Assembly: GCF_002812045.1 (NCBI RefSeq)
Contig: NZ_NPEG01000009.1
Coordinates: forward strand, 62,001-126,000
DNA length: 64,000 nucleotides
Direction of reading: 5' to 3'
Origin: Leptospira haakeii
GTDB taxonomy: Bacteria > Spirochaetota > Leptospiria > Leptospirales > Leptospiraceae
Shown here: piece after piece, positions 53,000 through 61,720 of the stretch
How the letters are laid out: the number at the start of each line of letters is the position of its first letter
Position numbering within the stretch: position 1 is the first letter of the stretch
Program-made: the position numbers and the translations under genes
The notes under the pieces: generated by a model
What the model was told of the DNA's origin: nothing
What the model saw: the letters and a program-made list of their open reading frames with translations, nothing else
The model's database searches: none

Positions 53000-54292
53000 T
53001 TAGGGCGTAGCCGGAAACACTGCCGAAGTATTCGGAGTTCGGAACCAATCAGTATCTGTGGTTCCAAGAGATTCATACCAAGTTTTGAAAGTAGGATAGG
53101 AGTTACGTATGTCAGTAGCTTCGTAAGGCCATTGGAAGTTTCCAGGTACAAGAAGTACCCAAGGAAATCCGGTAGAATCTCTGTAGATGTCCTTACCTTC
53201 CGCGTCGAAATACTTACCTGCTGCATGTATATCCTTACCGGTATTGAGCACTCTTATGAATGTATCATAAGGTGCAGGCCCTAATGCCAGTTTGGAAATT
53301 GGAGCCGAAAGGATTACTTCTAACTTTGCTGTTTTGCCTTTTACGAAAACAGTATCCGTTTTAGATGCATTTGATTTGGAAATTGTAGTAGAGCTATTTC
53401 CTAAAATTTCCAAATCAGAGATCGATGTAGGAGTTCCACTTAAGTTTTCTTCCAAGGTGGTTCCGTCGGCTGCATAGCGCAGAAGTGAATAACTCGCTAC
53501 ACTTGCTCCAGGCAATCCGAAACGAAGAGTATGATTATATCCTGCACCCTTAGCAACATGAGTGAAATAACCTCTCACTCTTACAACTTCTCCGGCTTTG
53601 TTCAGATCTTCTTCGAAATAGGAACGGATCACATAGTCGTTAAAATCCGCATCCCCTTGTTTAGGAAATAAGTCTTCGTACGATGTAGTGTAATAATCTT
53701 CCGCAGGAACTCGGATAGAACTCGCTCTTGATGGATCGTTCGGGAATACATCTTCGAAATCTTGTACACCATCCCCATCGGTATCGATGATCTGTTGTAC
53801 TGTTGCAGTAAACCCTATGGAGATCCTACGATCTACTTTACTTACTGTTACGATGGAAATATCTGCTTCGTAAAATTTACCGTAAGCTTCGACTGATAGA
53901 TGGACTGTTTTAGTATCGCCATCAATTGTAAAACTACCGGTAACTTCTCCGCTCGAATTTGTGTAAGCTTTAAAAACGGATTTATTACTAGCGGCGCCGG
54001 GTACGGCAGAAGGTACAGTAACTTGCACCATAGAACCGTTCACTGGAGCAACAGGATCTATTACTTGAACGTTTACGGTGATTGTACGCGTAGTATCGAA
54101 TACGAAATCAACAGGAGCGGTCTCATCGTTGATATCGATTCCGAAATCAGTAGGACCGGAAGGAGCCTGCACCGCAGTGGACCCTGCTACAAGACTCATC
54201 AACCAAGCGTAATTAGGATCGTTGGAAGATGCGCAGGACATCAGTAACATACTGAAAGAAAGGGAAAAGCTAAGGAGAATTCTTTTTATCAT
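53000..54292 (-). CDS. LruC-domain lipoprotein
   Basis: A 430-residue lipoprotein (lipobox 'SMLLMSCASSN', C19). After an N-terminal beta domain, a calcium-type repeat 'DTDGDGVQDFEDVFPNDPSR' is followed by the LruC domain ('YTTSYEDLFPKQGDADFNDY', 'FTHVAKGAGYNHTLRFGLPG'), a family named for the Leptospira uveitis-associated antigen. It is likely surface- or periplasm-facing; function unknown. A good promoter (TTGCTT, 16 nt, CATAAT) lies upstream at 54315-54342. Confidence 0.9.
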   Translation of the reverse strand: MIKRILLSFSLSFSMLLMSCASSNDPNYAWLMSLVAGSTAVQAPSGPTDFGIDINDETAPVDFVFDTTRTITVNVQVIDPVAPVNGSMVQVTVPSAVPGAASNKSVFKAYTNSSGEVTGSFTIDGDTKTVHLSVEAYGKFYEADISIVTVSKVDRRISIGFTATVQQIIDTDGDGVQDFEDVFPNDPSRASSIRVPAEDYYTTSYEDLFPKQGDADFNDYVIRSYFEEDLNKAGEVVRVRGYFTHVAKGAGYNHTLRFGLPGASVASYSLLRYAADGTTLEENLSGTPTSISDLEILGNSSTTISKSNASKTDTVFVKGKTAKLEVILSAPISKLALGPAPYDTFIRVLNTGKDIHAAGKYFDAEGKDIYRDSTGFPWVLLVPGNFQWPYEATDIRNSYPTFKTWYESLGTTDTDWFRTPNTSAVFPATP

Positions 54293-54314
54293 AATCGCAC
54301 CCGAGAATGGTTTG

Positions 54315-54342
54315 ATTATGCCGATCTCACTCGTTTAAGCAA
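54315..54342 (-). promoter_or_regulatory. Predicted sigma-70-type promoter of the LruC gene
   Basis: On the minus strand TTGCTT (54342-54337) and CATAAT (54320-54315) are separated by 16 nt, placing transcription start near 54308, about 15 nt before the ATG. This is a fair match to the consensus hexamers. Confidence 0.6.
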
Positions 54343-54346
54343 TACG

Positions 54347-54377
54347 CCCAAAGGCTTAGATTACTAGAACCTTTGGG
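54347..54377. promoter_or_regulatory. 8-bp dyad upstream of the LruC promoter
   Basis: CCCAAAGG (54347-54354) and CCTTTGGG (54370-54377) form a perfect inverted repeat with a 15-nt loop. It sits just upstream of the promoter hexamers and downstream of the HDOD gene. It may be an operator or a weak terminator; no T run follows on the minus strand. Confidence 0.45.
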
Positions 54378-54437
54378 TAATAGTATTTTTGACAGCTTGT
54401 TATAAAAGAATAAGGTATCTGCCTATAATTCGGCGAC

Positions 54438-55961
54438 TTACGTTGTCGCTTGGAAACTTTCTAAAGCTTTGGTCCGGAAAGAATGGAAATCTCCGGAAGA
54501 TAAAAATTTACAATGTTTCAGTACTTCGTCAGGGATCTCGGAGAACTTAGCTTCTTCGTTATTGATCTTGATCATCATATCTCCCAGATAAATAGGATAT
54601 ATGATCTCTTTGTAATGATCTTCTGCCAATTGAGGTCTATGATGAAATTCCATTGCCTTAGAATATAACTCAGGGAAATTCCATTTTTCTGCGATGAGTG
54701 CACCGATCTTCGTATGAGTAATACCGAAAGCAGCTTCTTCCATAGAAAGAGAAGAGGCGATTTCCTTGGATGCTGAGTAAGTCTGGATCTTGCCCATACG
54801 TTCTTGTTCTAAGGAAAGAAGAATGATCTCTCCTATATCATGCAGAAGTGCCGCTGACATCAAATTACTCATCGCTTCCTTAGGCATTCCTAATTTTTGA
54901 GCGATCAATTTGCAATAATATGCACATTGATTTGATTTTTCCCAAATCGTTAAGAATGCTGGGAATTTGGTCTCCAGGATCTGTTTTGTTCCAAGAGAAT
55001 ATAATAAAACCTGCAACTCTTTCAAGCCGATAAGCTGGATCGCTCTATCCAAAGATTCTACTTTGTTTCCTCTGCGGAAAGCCGCCGAGTTGGATAGTTT
55101 CAGAATGTTTGCAGAAAGAGCCACGTCCTTCTTCACCATCTCAGCGATCTGGCCGATACTTGAATTCGGTTTATCAATCGCAACTTGGATATCTTGGATT
55201 GCTTTAGGGAATGTAGGAAGTTGGTCTACTTCCTTGATGATCTCTTCTGCTTTTTGGATCTGGACATTCTCTTTTTGGATACGAATCGGAATATCGATGA
55301 TAACTGAGGTATTATTGCCTTGGCTTTCTACTTTATAGGAACTTGCGCCTAGACCATCGTTCTTTAACATCATGAGAGTCATGATGAGCCCAAGGCCTGC
55401 TCCCTCTGTTTCGTCCCCTTTTTCTAAAAAAGCTTCTGCAAGATCGTTATATGTTTTTGCTTTTTCGATTCTTTCGTTGATACGATCCACTTCTTCCGGG
55501 CTAAGTTTTACATTATTCATCACGCGGATGCGGATTGCGTCTTTATTGTGAATGAAGGAAACTAGGACAACATAATTGTTTTTAAAGAGAAGATCTTCAT
55601 ACTTCTCCTTATTATCCAAATAAGTCTGTTTAAAGCCAGTGATCTTGCTGCGATATACGCTCGGATTTTGGATATCCGCCTGAAGTTCTCTAAAATAGAT
55701 CCTTTTAATATTTGCTTTAATGGTGTTAGTGATGGTTTCTTTCATCGCCGCAAGAACGGAATCTCTAACGAATATGATATCTAAATGTAAAAGATAACGA
55801 TCCAGTGTCTTGGAGAGAATACTATCCACACTCTCGGTAAGATTGAAAAATTTAAAATGGAACGGGATGTTTTCCGAAATAGGATGATTCAGGTCCTTCA
55901 GATTACTGAATATACCTTGGTCTTTGTGATGGAAAAGTTCTAGGGTTTTCCCTTGGCTCAT
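54438..55961 (-). CDS. GHKL-ATPase-like plus HDOD domain protein
   Basis: A 507-residue protein. The first ~230 residues resemble a histidine-kinase-type ATPase module: '[20 protein letters not shown]' is a G2-box-like motif, and an upstream helical part precedes it. The C-terminal half (about 245-460) is an HDOD domain ('[20 protein letters not shown]', '[20 protein letters not shown]', '[19 protein letters not shown]'). HDOD proteins act in regulatory signalling without the catalytic HD activity of HD-GYP. The combination suggests a regulatory scaffold; partner unknown. Confidence 0.82.
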   Translation of the reverse strand: MSQGKTLELFHHKDQGIFSNLKDLNHPISENIPFHFKFFNLTESVDSILSKTLDRYLLHLDIIFVRDSVLAAMKETITNTIKANIKRIYFRELQADIQNPSVYRSKITGFKQTYLDNKEKYEDLLFKNNYVVLVSFIHNKDAIRIRVMNNVKLSPEEVDRINERIEKAKTYNDLAEAFLEKGDETEGAGLGLIMTLMMLKNDGLGASSYKVESQGNNTSVIIDIPIRIQKENVQIQKAEEIIKEVDQLPTFPKAIQDIQVAIDKPNSSIGQIAEMVKKDVALSANILKLSNSAAFRRGNKVESLDRAIQLIGLKELQVLLYSLGTKQILETKFPAFLTIWEKSNQCAYYCKLIAQKLGMPKEAMSNLMSAALLHDIGEIILLSLEQERMGKIQTYSASKEIASSLSMEEAAFGITHTKIGALIAEKWNFPELYSKAMEFHHRPQLAEDHYKEIIYPIYLGDMMIKINNEEAKFSEIPDEVLKHCKFLSSGDFHSFRTKALESFQATT

Positions 55962-56362
55962 ATCATGTAACTCTGAAAAACGTTAGTGGTCTCTGTCAAG
56001 AATTAGCGTAACTTATAAATGAAAAATAAGATTCTGCTAAGCGAATTATACGGATCAAACTTAGAAAAAAAAACTAATAGAAATATTTATCTTACAATTC
56101 TTGTCAGAAATAAATTTCCAAAAACGTCGAAAAGAAATAATCCTTTTGGACTAATCTATCACTTGTTTAGGTAGGAAAATTTTTATCATAACAGGTAGAA
56201 TAAAAAGCGACTTGGGTCCAGGGAGGGGATATTTTCTTTAAAAGTTACGGAATGATCATTCAATAAAAAGGTTGCGCCAAAATCCTAAATTTGATGAAAT
56301 TATACCCTGGTTCTCTACTGTCCGGAATTCCGGAAGAATGTTAGAACTTTAGGAGACCCCTC
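55962..56362. other. 401-nt divergent intergenic region
   Basis: No gene, terminator or repeat is recognised. The region is AT-rich and must hold the promoters of the HDOD gene (minus strand) and of the aldehyde dehydrogenase gene (plus strand). A TTGACA hexamer for the minus strand is at 55994-55999 without a convincing -10. The palindrome GAATGATCATTC is at 56250-56261. Confidence 0.6.
56250..56261. promoter_or_regulatory. 12-bp palindrome upstream of the aldehyde dehydrogenase gene
   Basis: GAATGATCATTC, a perfect 12-mer 101 nt before the ATG. Its sequence is like TetR/FadR-type half sites but it is short, so it may be accidental. Confidence 0.35.
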
Positions 56363-57850
56363 ATGTCCAGCACAGCTACACAACCGGCGAGCTCAGTCTC
56401 TCCCGCTTCCAGCGGAACAGCTTCTTTTCCCGCTGCGAACCCTAAGGAGATGCAAAGAGTATTCGATGTCCAGAAACGTCATTTTCATAAGGTTCTGAAA
56501 GTATCCAAAGCCAAGGATCGAGTCGTATTATTGAAAAAATTACTGGCGGCAGTAGAAAGACTTACTCCAGAAATCAAACAGGCTTTACAAAAAGACTTTA
56601 GAAAAGCTCCTCACGAAACGGATCTAACTGAAGTTATGCCTTCTATCGCGGAATTAAAAGACGCGATCAGACACGTAAAAACTTGGATGAAACCGGAAAG
56701 GGTAAAAACTCCAATTTCACTCTTCGGAGCAAGAAGTTCCATTTCTTACGAACCAAAGGGAGTGACTCTGATCATTTCTCCTTGGAATTATCCATTCTAT
56801 CTTGCGATTGCGCCTTTAACTGCAGCGCTTGCAGCAGGAAACACTGCGATTATCAAACCTTCCGAGTTTACACCTGAAACTTCTAAACTACTTACTAAAC
56901 TAGTAAAAGAGACCTTCCAAGAAGGAGAAGTTGCAGTATTTGAAGGAGATCATACTGTTTCAACTGCTCTGATGGAGTTACCGTTCGATCATATCTTCTT
57001 CACAGGAAGTACTCATGTAGGAAAGATCGTAATGGCAGCCGCTGCAAAAAATCTTTCTACAGTTACTTTAGAGTTAGGAGGAAAATCTCCTGCTATCATC
57101 GTTCCTGGAGCGAACTTGAAAAAGGCTGCTCAAAAATTGGTATGGGGAAAGATCATGAATGCAGGGCAAACTTGTGTCGCTCCTGACTATCTACTTCTAC
57201 CTGAAGGAGAAACTGAAGAGTTCGTAAAACAAGCGAAGGCTGCAGTAAAATCTTTCTACGGAGAAAGTTCTGCCGATATCAAGAGCAATAAAGACTTTTG
57301 CCGTTTAGTAAACCAAAGAAACTTCCAAAGGGTTTCCGGATATATCCACGAAGCAGTTGAAAAAGGTGGAAAAGTAGTGATGGGAGGAGAAACTGATTCT
57401 TCTCAAAACTATATAGAGCCTACATTGATCGCTAATGTTCCGGAAAGTGCAAGAATTATGGAAGATGAGATCTTCGGGCCGGTTATGCCGATCTTAACTT
57501 ACAAAAACCTGGATGAAGCAGTGGAAAAGGTTCTTTCTAAACCGAAACCACTCGCACTCTATGTATTCGGAAGTAATAATAAACACATCAACAAGGTTCT
57601 AAAGGAAACATCTTCCGGAGGAGCTGCGGTGAATGACGTTATCGTACACTTGGCGAACCCAAATCTACCATTCGGAGGGATCAATCACTCCGGACACGGA
57701 AGTTACCATGGCTGGTATGGATTCAGAACATTCTCTCACGAGAAGTCAGTATTCAAACAAGCTCCGTTCTCTTCGATTGAAATGTTATATCCACCTTACA
57801 CAGGTTTTGTGGATAAAATGCTTCAATTTACTAAGAAGTTCTTCGTATAA
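56363..57850 (+). CDS. Aldehyde dehydrogenase, class 3-like
   Basis: A 495-residue ALDH. The catalytic Cys is in '[14 protein letters not shown]', the general base Glu in '[12 protein letters not shown]', and '[11 protein letters not shown]' is the cofactor loop. Like ALDH3 enzymes it ends in a C-terminal amphipathic/hydrophobic tail ('[19 protein letters not shown]'), which in relatives anchors the enzyme to membranes and handles fatty aldehydes. An N-terminal Ala/Ser/Pro-rich stretch of ~25 residues precedes the fold. A strong UUCG-loop terminator follows. Confidence 0.9.
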   Translation: MSSTATQPASSVSPASSGTASFPAANPKEMQRVFDVQKRHFHKVLKVSKAKDRVVLLKKLLAAVERLTPEIKQALQKDFRKAPHETDLTEVMPSIAELKDAIRHVKTWMKPERVKTPISLFGARSSISYEPKGVTLIISPWNYPFYLAIAPLTAALAAGNTAIIKPSEFTPETSKLLTKLVKETFQEGEVAVFEGDHTVSTALMELPFDHIFFTGSTHVGKIVMAAAAKNLSTVTLELGGKSPAIIVPGANLKKAAQKLVWGKIMNAGQTCVAPDYLLLPEGETEEFVKQAKAAVKSFYGESSADIKSNKDFCRLVNQRNFQRVSGYIHEAVEKGGKVVMGGETDSSQNYIEPTLIANVPESARIMEDEIFGPVMPILTYKNLDEAVEKVLSKPKPLALYVFGSNNKHINKVLKETSSGGAAVNDVIVHLANPNLPFGGINHSGHGSYHGWYGFRTFSHEKSVFKQAPFSSIEMLYPPYTGFVDKMLQFTKKFFV

Positions 57851-57875
57851 AAACATCTTCTACTTTCTTCGATTT

Positions 57876-57902
57876 GAAAGCCCTCTTCGGAGGGCTTTTT
57901 TT
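57876..57902 (+). terminator. Rho-independent terminator after the aldehyde dehydrogenase gene
   Basis: AAAGCCCTC and GAGGGCTTT form a 9-bp stem with a TTCG tetraloop, then a run of eight T residues, 26 nt after the stop. Confidence 0.95.
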
Positions 57903-57907
57903 ATTTC

Positions 57908-58010
57908 TGGGCGGTTCCTCACTTCGCTCGGACCGGGCTACTATGGGTTCGCGCATCAGCGCTCATCCGGCAAGCCGGACTTACGCCCTACGTATCCCTA
58001 CCGCGGTGAA
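57908..58010. repeat. Dispersed repeat, short A-block copy
   Basis: Starting GGGCGGTTCCTCAC, this segment shares with the A block of the 42661 copy the GCTCATCCGG core, a following CCGG hairpin (TCCGGC/GCCGGA at 57966-57979) and the CTACCGCGG end. The rest of the compound repeat is missing. It lies directly after the aldehyde dehydrogenase terminator in the gene-free stretch 57851-58391. Confidence 0.6.
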
Positions 58011-58049
58011 TCTTGCTAAGACGTAATAATGAATTCGCAAGTTTTGAAT

Positions 58050-58125
58050 CTCTGTGTGCTCTGTGACTTTGCGCGAAACTTCCGAATTTTTTTGGTTCGC
58101 ACGGAGGCACAGAGATCACGGAGAG
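58050..58125. repeat. Long imperfect inverted repeat (CTCTGTG family)
   Basis: A left arm at 58050-58077 (starting CTCTGTGTGCTCTGTG) and a right arm at 58096-58125 (ending CACAGAGATCACGGAGAG) are largely complementary, separated by 18 nt with a T run. It could form a hairpin of about 75 nt. A shorter relative of the CAGAG motif is found at 33302-33328. Confidence 0.55.
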
Positions 58126-58412
58126 TTGGAATTCCAACATTATTATTAAAACCGCCCCCGCCCTGGTTCGGGTGGTGGAGGTGGGCTCGTGGGAGAAGCC
58201 TTTTCCCTATATCATAAAATCTTAAAATTCGCGACGATAAATCGCTACTATATTTGTAGGAGCTCCTACATTATCATACGAGAGAAATGTCCTTGACTCA
58301 ATGAATATAACTGCGGCAGCGATGCGTAGATCTTTAGTCCGGGCGAAAGCCCGGATGAGCGATAGCGAAATCGAAGCAGCGCGACCCGAGCTTAGCGAGG
58401 GAGCCGCCCTAA
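58125..58412. repeat. Compound dispersed repeat, copy 2 (inverted relative to copy 1)
   Basis: Read on the minus strand from 58412, the parts follow the order of 42661-42945: the A block (58409-58271), the hairpin TCCGGGC/GCCCGGA (58338-58355 on the plus strand, GAAA loop), palindrome 58255-58270, TTTTATGATA stretch, B block (58195-58149), then palindrome 58125-58138. In the hairpin one base pair is A-T in copy 1 and G-C here, both partners changed. The first four A-block codons and stop are used by the thioesterase gene. Confidence 0.85.
58255..58270. repeat. 16-bp perfect palindrome
   Basis: TGTAGGAGCTCCTACA, the same sequence as at 42801-42816 and in the same relative place inside the repeat. 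Confidence 0.9.
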
Positions 58413-58820
58413 AATTCCTAATCCTTCCAGGAATTTGTCTGTATACTTCCAAGGTCTTTTTTTACCGAAATCAAACATGATACAATGAGAGATGGATTCG
58501 CAGGAAACTTTGCCGTCGGATTTTCGAATTAATTTTTGGAACGCCTTACATCTGGAGCCTGAAATTTCACCGAATTGAGTTTCTATCAAAGCTGTATCCG
58601 GGTAACGAATTTCAGCCTTATAATCTGTTTCGCCCCTTAGGATCATCGGTCCTATGTTTTCGGATTTCATTTGAGAGAAAGAAAGGCCTGCTTCTTCCAG
58701 AGCAACCATTCTTCCTTCATGAAGAAATACTTGGAAGTTCCCGACATTCAAATGGCCATTCGGATCACATTGGCTCCAAAGGACCGGGATTTCGTAAAAG
58801 AACGATTTAGAGATTTGCAT
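58392..58820 (-). CDS. Acyl-CoA thioesterase (4HBT, hotdog fold)
   Basis: A 142-residue hotdog-fold protein. The active-site region is 'VLWSQCDPNGHLNVGNFQVF', where the Asp is in the catalytic position of 4-hydroxybenzoyl-CoA-type thioesterases, and 'FLHEGRMVALEEAG' follows. The last residues 'RLPR' and the stop codon are encoded by the end of the dispersed repeat, so the C-terminus was altered or extended by the repeat's arrival. Substrate unknown; ordinary enzyme otherwise. Confidence 0.8.
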   Translation of the reverse strand: MQISKSFFYEIPVLWSQCDPNGHLNVGNFQVFLHEGRMVALEEAGLSFSQMKSENIGPMILRGETDYKAEIRYPDTALIETQFGEISGSRCKAFQKLIRKSDGKVSCESISHCIMFDFGKKRPWKYTDKFLEGLGILGRLPR

Positions 58821-58923
58821 ATACCTTTCCTATTTCCCAAAGCTGAAGATAGCAAAAATTCGGGAAAGGGAAAATATAGTTTTATATCAAATTATTCATT
58901 GGTTGGAAAAACAAAGTATAGGT

Positions 58924-59343
58924 TTAGAAACCTTTCCATCCAAGATATAAATAAGAAGTTCCTAATAGAATACAAACAGGCGAATAAACTAGGTAATCGT
59001 ATTTAGCGAATTTAGTATTTTTGATTTTTTTAAAATAACCGACTAATCGGAAATCTCCGATGGCTCTTCCTAAAAAGATAAAAGAGATTAATAAAGAGAA
59101 GATCGCGCTTGTTTTGTTTGGAGAAAAAATATTTCCAGAAGACCAGAGTGCAACTGCGCCGAACCCAAAAAGAGCAAGTGCGACAAGTAAGGTCAATCCT
59201 CTGCTTGGAACGAATGTTGGCTTGCCGTTCGTTTCTGGAATAACCGTGACTGATTCCAATTTTCCGCCGAATGCCCAGAAAATATGTAATGCGGATAAAA
59301 AGAATAAAATGGAAGCCGTGCTTAAGCCTAAGATCTTTTCCAT
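58924..59343 (-). CDS. DUF3995-family membrane protein
   Basis: A 139-residue protein with four predicted membrane segments ('ASILFFLSALHIFWAFGG', 'LTLLVALALFGFGAVALW', 'IFSLLISFIFLGRAIGDF', 'YSPVCILLGTSYLYLGW'). 'ALHIFWAFGG' near the start and 'RAIGDFRLVGYFKK' are the DUF3995 signatures. Function is unknown for the family. It is 70 nt downstream of the beta-barrel gene, same strand. Confidence 0.82.
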   Translation of the reverse strand: MEKILGLSTASILFFLSALHIFWAFGGKLESVTVIPETNGKPTFVPSRGLTLLVALALFGFGAVALWSSGNIFSPNKTSAIFSLLISFIFLGRAIGDFRLVGYFKKIKNTKFAKYDYLVYSPVCILLGTSYLYLGWKGF

Positions 59344-59413
59344 TCATATATGTTTAAGTAAAACTTTGGGATTTGTCCAGCAATCTTACGATTCTGATTC
59401 GAGTAAGAAGGTT

Positions 59414-60220
59414 TTAATCCCCGAAAAAATATAAATATCCTATTTTGAATCCACGATCTATATTCGAGTCCGTTCTCGTTTGGAGCATTAAAGAAAAAGT
59501 AAGATATCCGTTTGGATTTGTAGCATATTGGATCCCAGGTGCGATCACAAAATAATCCGAATAAGGTGTGATCGTGTTCGATACGGTAGTTCTATGATTG
59601 AATTCCAAAAGTAAATTTGTTTTAGAGGGTAGGCTGTAGGAAAGAGTGAGCCCGGTATATAAGAATCTTTTAAAATTTTCTTCCGCGGTCTCTTTTCCGG
59701 AAGAATTCGTTTCAGATTCAAAATTTGCAGTAGCTTGTATAGAGAATGCCCCGAATCTTTTTAATCCCCCGAAATATGCACGGATCAAAAATAGGTCAGG
59801 ATTAATGTCTGCTTCTCTTGGTTGAGAAACGGAAGGCCCGAAAAATTGGACACCGCCCCCAAATGATGCAAAATCCGTTTTTACAAAATATTTAGCACCG
59901 ACTGCCCACCTATCCCAACCACTCCAAATTTTTCTGGTAGTGGAATAGTGATCTAAATATCCATAACTTGCAGTGACTGAAAATTGGTCCGTAAGTTTCA
60001 TTTCTCCGGATGCTGAGATCTTTTTATCTCTTTCGTAACCGTCTTCTTGCCTGGGGGTTCTATCGGTCGCTGTTCCGGCAATATATACTTTATTATATAC
60101 TGCCAATTCTTGGTTGAGGTTCGGATGTACGGGTCTCTCTTCATCTCCTGGCGCGGGTAATAAAGGAATTATAAAAAATGAATATACAAAAACGCAGGCT
60201 ACAAAACTTTTTCTTTTCAT
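59414..60220 (-). CDS. Predicted outer-membrane beta-barrel protein
   Basis: A 268-residue protein with a signal peptide ('FVYSFFIIPLLPAPGDEER'). It has about ten alternating strands, for example 'ASGEMKLTDQFSVTASYGYL', 'SIQATANFESETN' and 'LTFSLMLQTRTDS', ending 'GFKIGYLYFFGD' with a terminal aromatic-rich strand. It resembles small porin-like or transport-associated barrels but matches no family I can name. The SGNH lipoprotein gene is 9 nt upstream. Confidence 0.65.
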   Translation of the reverse strand: MKRKSFVACVFVYSFFIIPLLPAPGDEERPVHPNLNQELAVYNKVYIAGTATDRTPRQEDGYERDKKISASGEMKLTDQFSVTASYGYLDHYSTTRKIWSGWDRWAVGAKYFVKTDFASFGGGVQFFGPSVSQPREADINPDLFLIRAYFGGLKRFGAFSIQATANFESETNSSGKETAEENFKRFLYTGLTLSYSLPSKTNLLLEFNHRTTVSNTITPYSDYFVIAPGIQYATNPNGYLTFSLMLQTRTDSNIDRGFKIGYLYFFGD

Positions 60221-60229
60221 TTTGTCACC

Positions 60230-60886
60230 TTATTCGTTCAAATACAGGATTGGGAAGAATGGTTGTAGTTGCTCTCTGACAGCTTTAGAGAGAATGTAAT
60301 ATCCGTTTTTATTGGGATGATTGCCGTCAGTTAACATATCATCCTGGATCAGCAATTCTGTATCGATTCTTGGGACAAATGTGATTCTTTCTTTCATTTC
60401 TGCGTTGATCATTACAACTGCAAGTGTGGGCCAGGGAAATTTAATATTCCAAAGATTTAATGCAACTACATGTTCACATCTTGTAAGAAGTATCTGTATA
60501 CTTTGTATCTGCCTGTTTACTGTTGCATCCACCTGGCCTTGTGTGGGAGAATAATTCTCTAAAAAATCGTTAATTCCTCCTTCATACAGGCAAGCATTGT
60601 AACGATTGCTGTCATTTTGCACGGAAGATAGGATTCTGTTCGTGTCTACTCCAGGAAAGGCAAACTTGATTATATTAAAATCGGAAAGTTGTTCTTCTAC
60701 GGGCCAGGAAGCTATGATACTGTCACCGTACATTGCCAGAGAAGGTTTTGAAAGATATGAGATTAATTTTTCAGTATCAGAAGATGGATCTTTATCACAG
60801 TTGGTAAGCGAAAATATTAAGAGCAGAAGCAAGGCCCGGCTTAAGTTTACAAACAACCTCTTCCATAGGCCTTTTAGCTTCTGCAT
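60230..60886 (-). CDS. SGNH/GDSL-hydrolase lipoprotein
   Basis: A 218-residue lipoprotein. The signal 'LLLLIFSLTNCDKDPSS' ends at Cys29. SGNH blocks are visible: 'MYGDSIIASWPVEE' (Ser nucleophile), 'FAFPGVDTNRI', 'GGINDF' (Asn) and 'DGNHPNKNGYY' (Asp/His). Such enzymes are esterases or acetyl-hydrolases, often acting on surface glycans or lipids. It precedes the beta-barrel gene by 9 nt, probably one transcript. Confidence 0.82.
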   Translation of the reverse strand: MQKLKGLWKRLFVNLSRALLLLLIFSLTNCDKDPSSDTEKLISYLSKPSLAMYGDSIIASWPVEEQLSDFNIIKFAFPGVDTNRILSSVQNDSNRYNACLYEGGINDFLENYSPTQGQVDATVNRQIQSIQILLTRCEHVVALNLWNIKFPWPTLAVVMINAEMKERITFVPRIDTELLIQDDMLTDGNHPNKNGYYILSKAVREQLQPFFPILYLNE

Positions 60887-60917
60887 GAATACATTCTTTT
60901 TAAAAAGAATGTTTCGT

Positions 60918-61433
60918 TTAAACTAATTTTTTAGCGGCTCCGATCGCAGCTTCGTAATTCGGTTCACTAGCGATCTCCGGAACCAACTCCACGTATTGAA
61001 CAGTATCATTTTTATCTAAAACAAAAACTGCTCTTGCAGATAGCCCCTGTAAACCTCCGTCTGCAATATGAGTTCCGTAAGCTTTGGAAAAGGAGAAGTC
61101 CCTGAATTGAGAAAGTGTGATTAGATTCGGAGAATCCAATCCTTCCATAGTGCAAAAACGATTCATTGCAAAAGGAAGATCTCCGGAGACAACCACGGTT
61201 ACGATCCCATCTAACTTCGTTGCTCTTTCATGGAATTTTTTGGTTTCCATTGCGCATACGGATGTATCTAAACTTGGGACTGAAACTAAGATTTTCACTT
61301 TTCCGTTATAGTCTTTGAGAGACTTGGTGCTTAAGTCTTTTGCTGTTCCATGAAAGTCGGGAGCCTTTGCACCTACTTCTAATAATTTTCCTTCGAGTTG
61401 AACTGGGTTACCTTTAAGAGTGACGCTTGCCAT
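60918..61433 (-). CDS. tpx: Thiol peroxidase Tpx
   Basis: A 171-residue atypical 2-Cys peroxiredoxin (from ATG 61433). The peroxidatic C60 is in '[17 protein letters not shown]' and the resolving C94 in '[11 protein letters not shown]', the same spacing as E. coli Tpx (C61, C95). It reduces alkyl and lipid hydroperoxides with thioredoxin. The reading frame stays open upstream to 61481, but the AAGGAAATAAAA sequence before 61433 and the family's length select the internal ATG. Confidence 0.94.
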   Translation of the reverse strand: MASVTLKGNPVQLEGKLLEVGAKAPDFHGTAKDLSTKSLKDYNGKVKILVSVPSLDTSVCAMETKKFHERATKLDGIVTVVVSGDLPFAMNRFCTMEGLDSPNLITLSQFRDFSFSKAYGTHIADGGLQGLSARAVFVLDKNDTVQYVELVPEIASEPNYEAAIGAAKKLV

Positions 61434-61557
61434 TTTTATTTCCTTGGGAAGGGATGATACGTCGGAAGCGGATTTGAGCAACGATAAAAAGTTCTTGCAA
61501 ATTTTTATGAGTAAATCGTGAATATCTTAAGCGGTTTATCCGTCATTTTTCTACGTA

Positions 61558-61653
61558 ATGAATAGATTAGGTCTACAGTCTAACCAAACCCTTTGGGTCG
61601 TCCTCTGGATGGTGGTAGTGGTCACGCTACCCCGGTTAGGCTTTACGCCCTAA
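61558..61653 (+). CDS. Leader peptide of the ilvB attenuator
   Basis: A 31-codon frame, ATG 61558 and TAA 61651-61653. Residues 12-24 are LWVVLWMVVVVTL: six valine codons, three leucines and two tryptophans, followed by PRLGFTP. This composition is that of ilv leader peptides, in which translation senses charged branched-chain tRNA. No Shine-Dalgarno sequence is visible before the ATG, so initiation might be leaderless or weak. It ends 90 nt before ilvB and overlaps the antiterminator segment. Confidence 0.82.
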   Translation: MNRLGLQSNQTLWVVLWMVVVVTLPRLGFTP

Positions 61654-61720
61654 GGTTCTTTCGTAGGCAGCAATCTTCGAAAAGCCCCTCTCGGCGTAAA
61701 GCCGAGGGGGGCTTTTTTTA
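61614..61720 (+). promoter_or_regulatory. Transcription attenuator upstream of ilvB
   Basis: Three structures are visible. A 7-bp hairpin, GGTAGTG/CGCTACC (61614-61631), overlaps the Val codons. A segment GGCTTTACGCC (61639-61649) is the exact complement of GGCGTAAAGCC (61694-61704) and would be the antiterminator. The terminator is 13 bp, 61684-61696 with 61702-61714 (one G-T pair), loop GTAAA, then a run of seven T residues ending at 61720. The antiterminator takes the loop and inner stem of the terminator. A ribosome halted on the Val codons 61612-61623 would leave 61639-61649 free, so termination should be avoided; one reaching the stop covers it, so the terminator forms. Confidence 0.85.

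Noticed and set aside
57633..58217. Open frames extending from the aldehyde dehydrogenase 3' end through the repeat region
   Set aside because: They overlap a conserved gene out of frame, cross a strong terminator and dispersed repeats, and encode low-complexity or composition-biased peptides.
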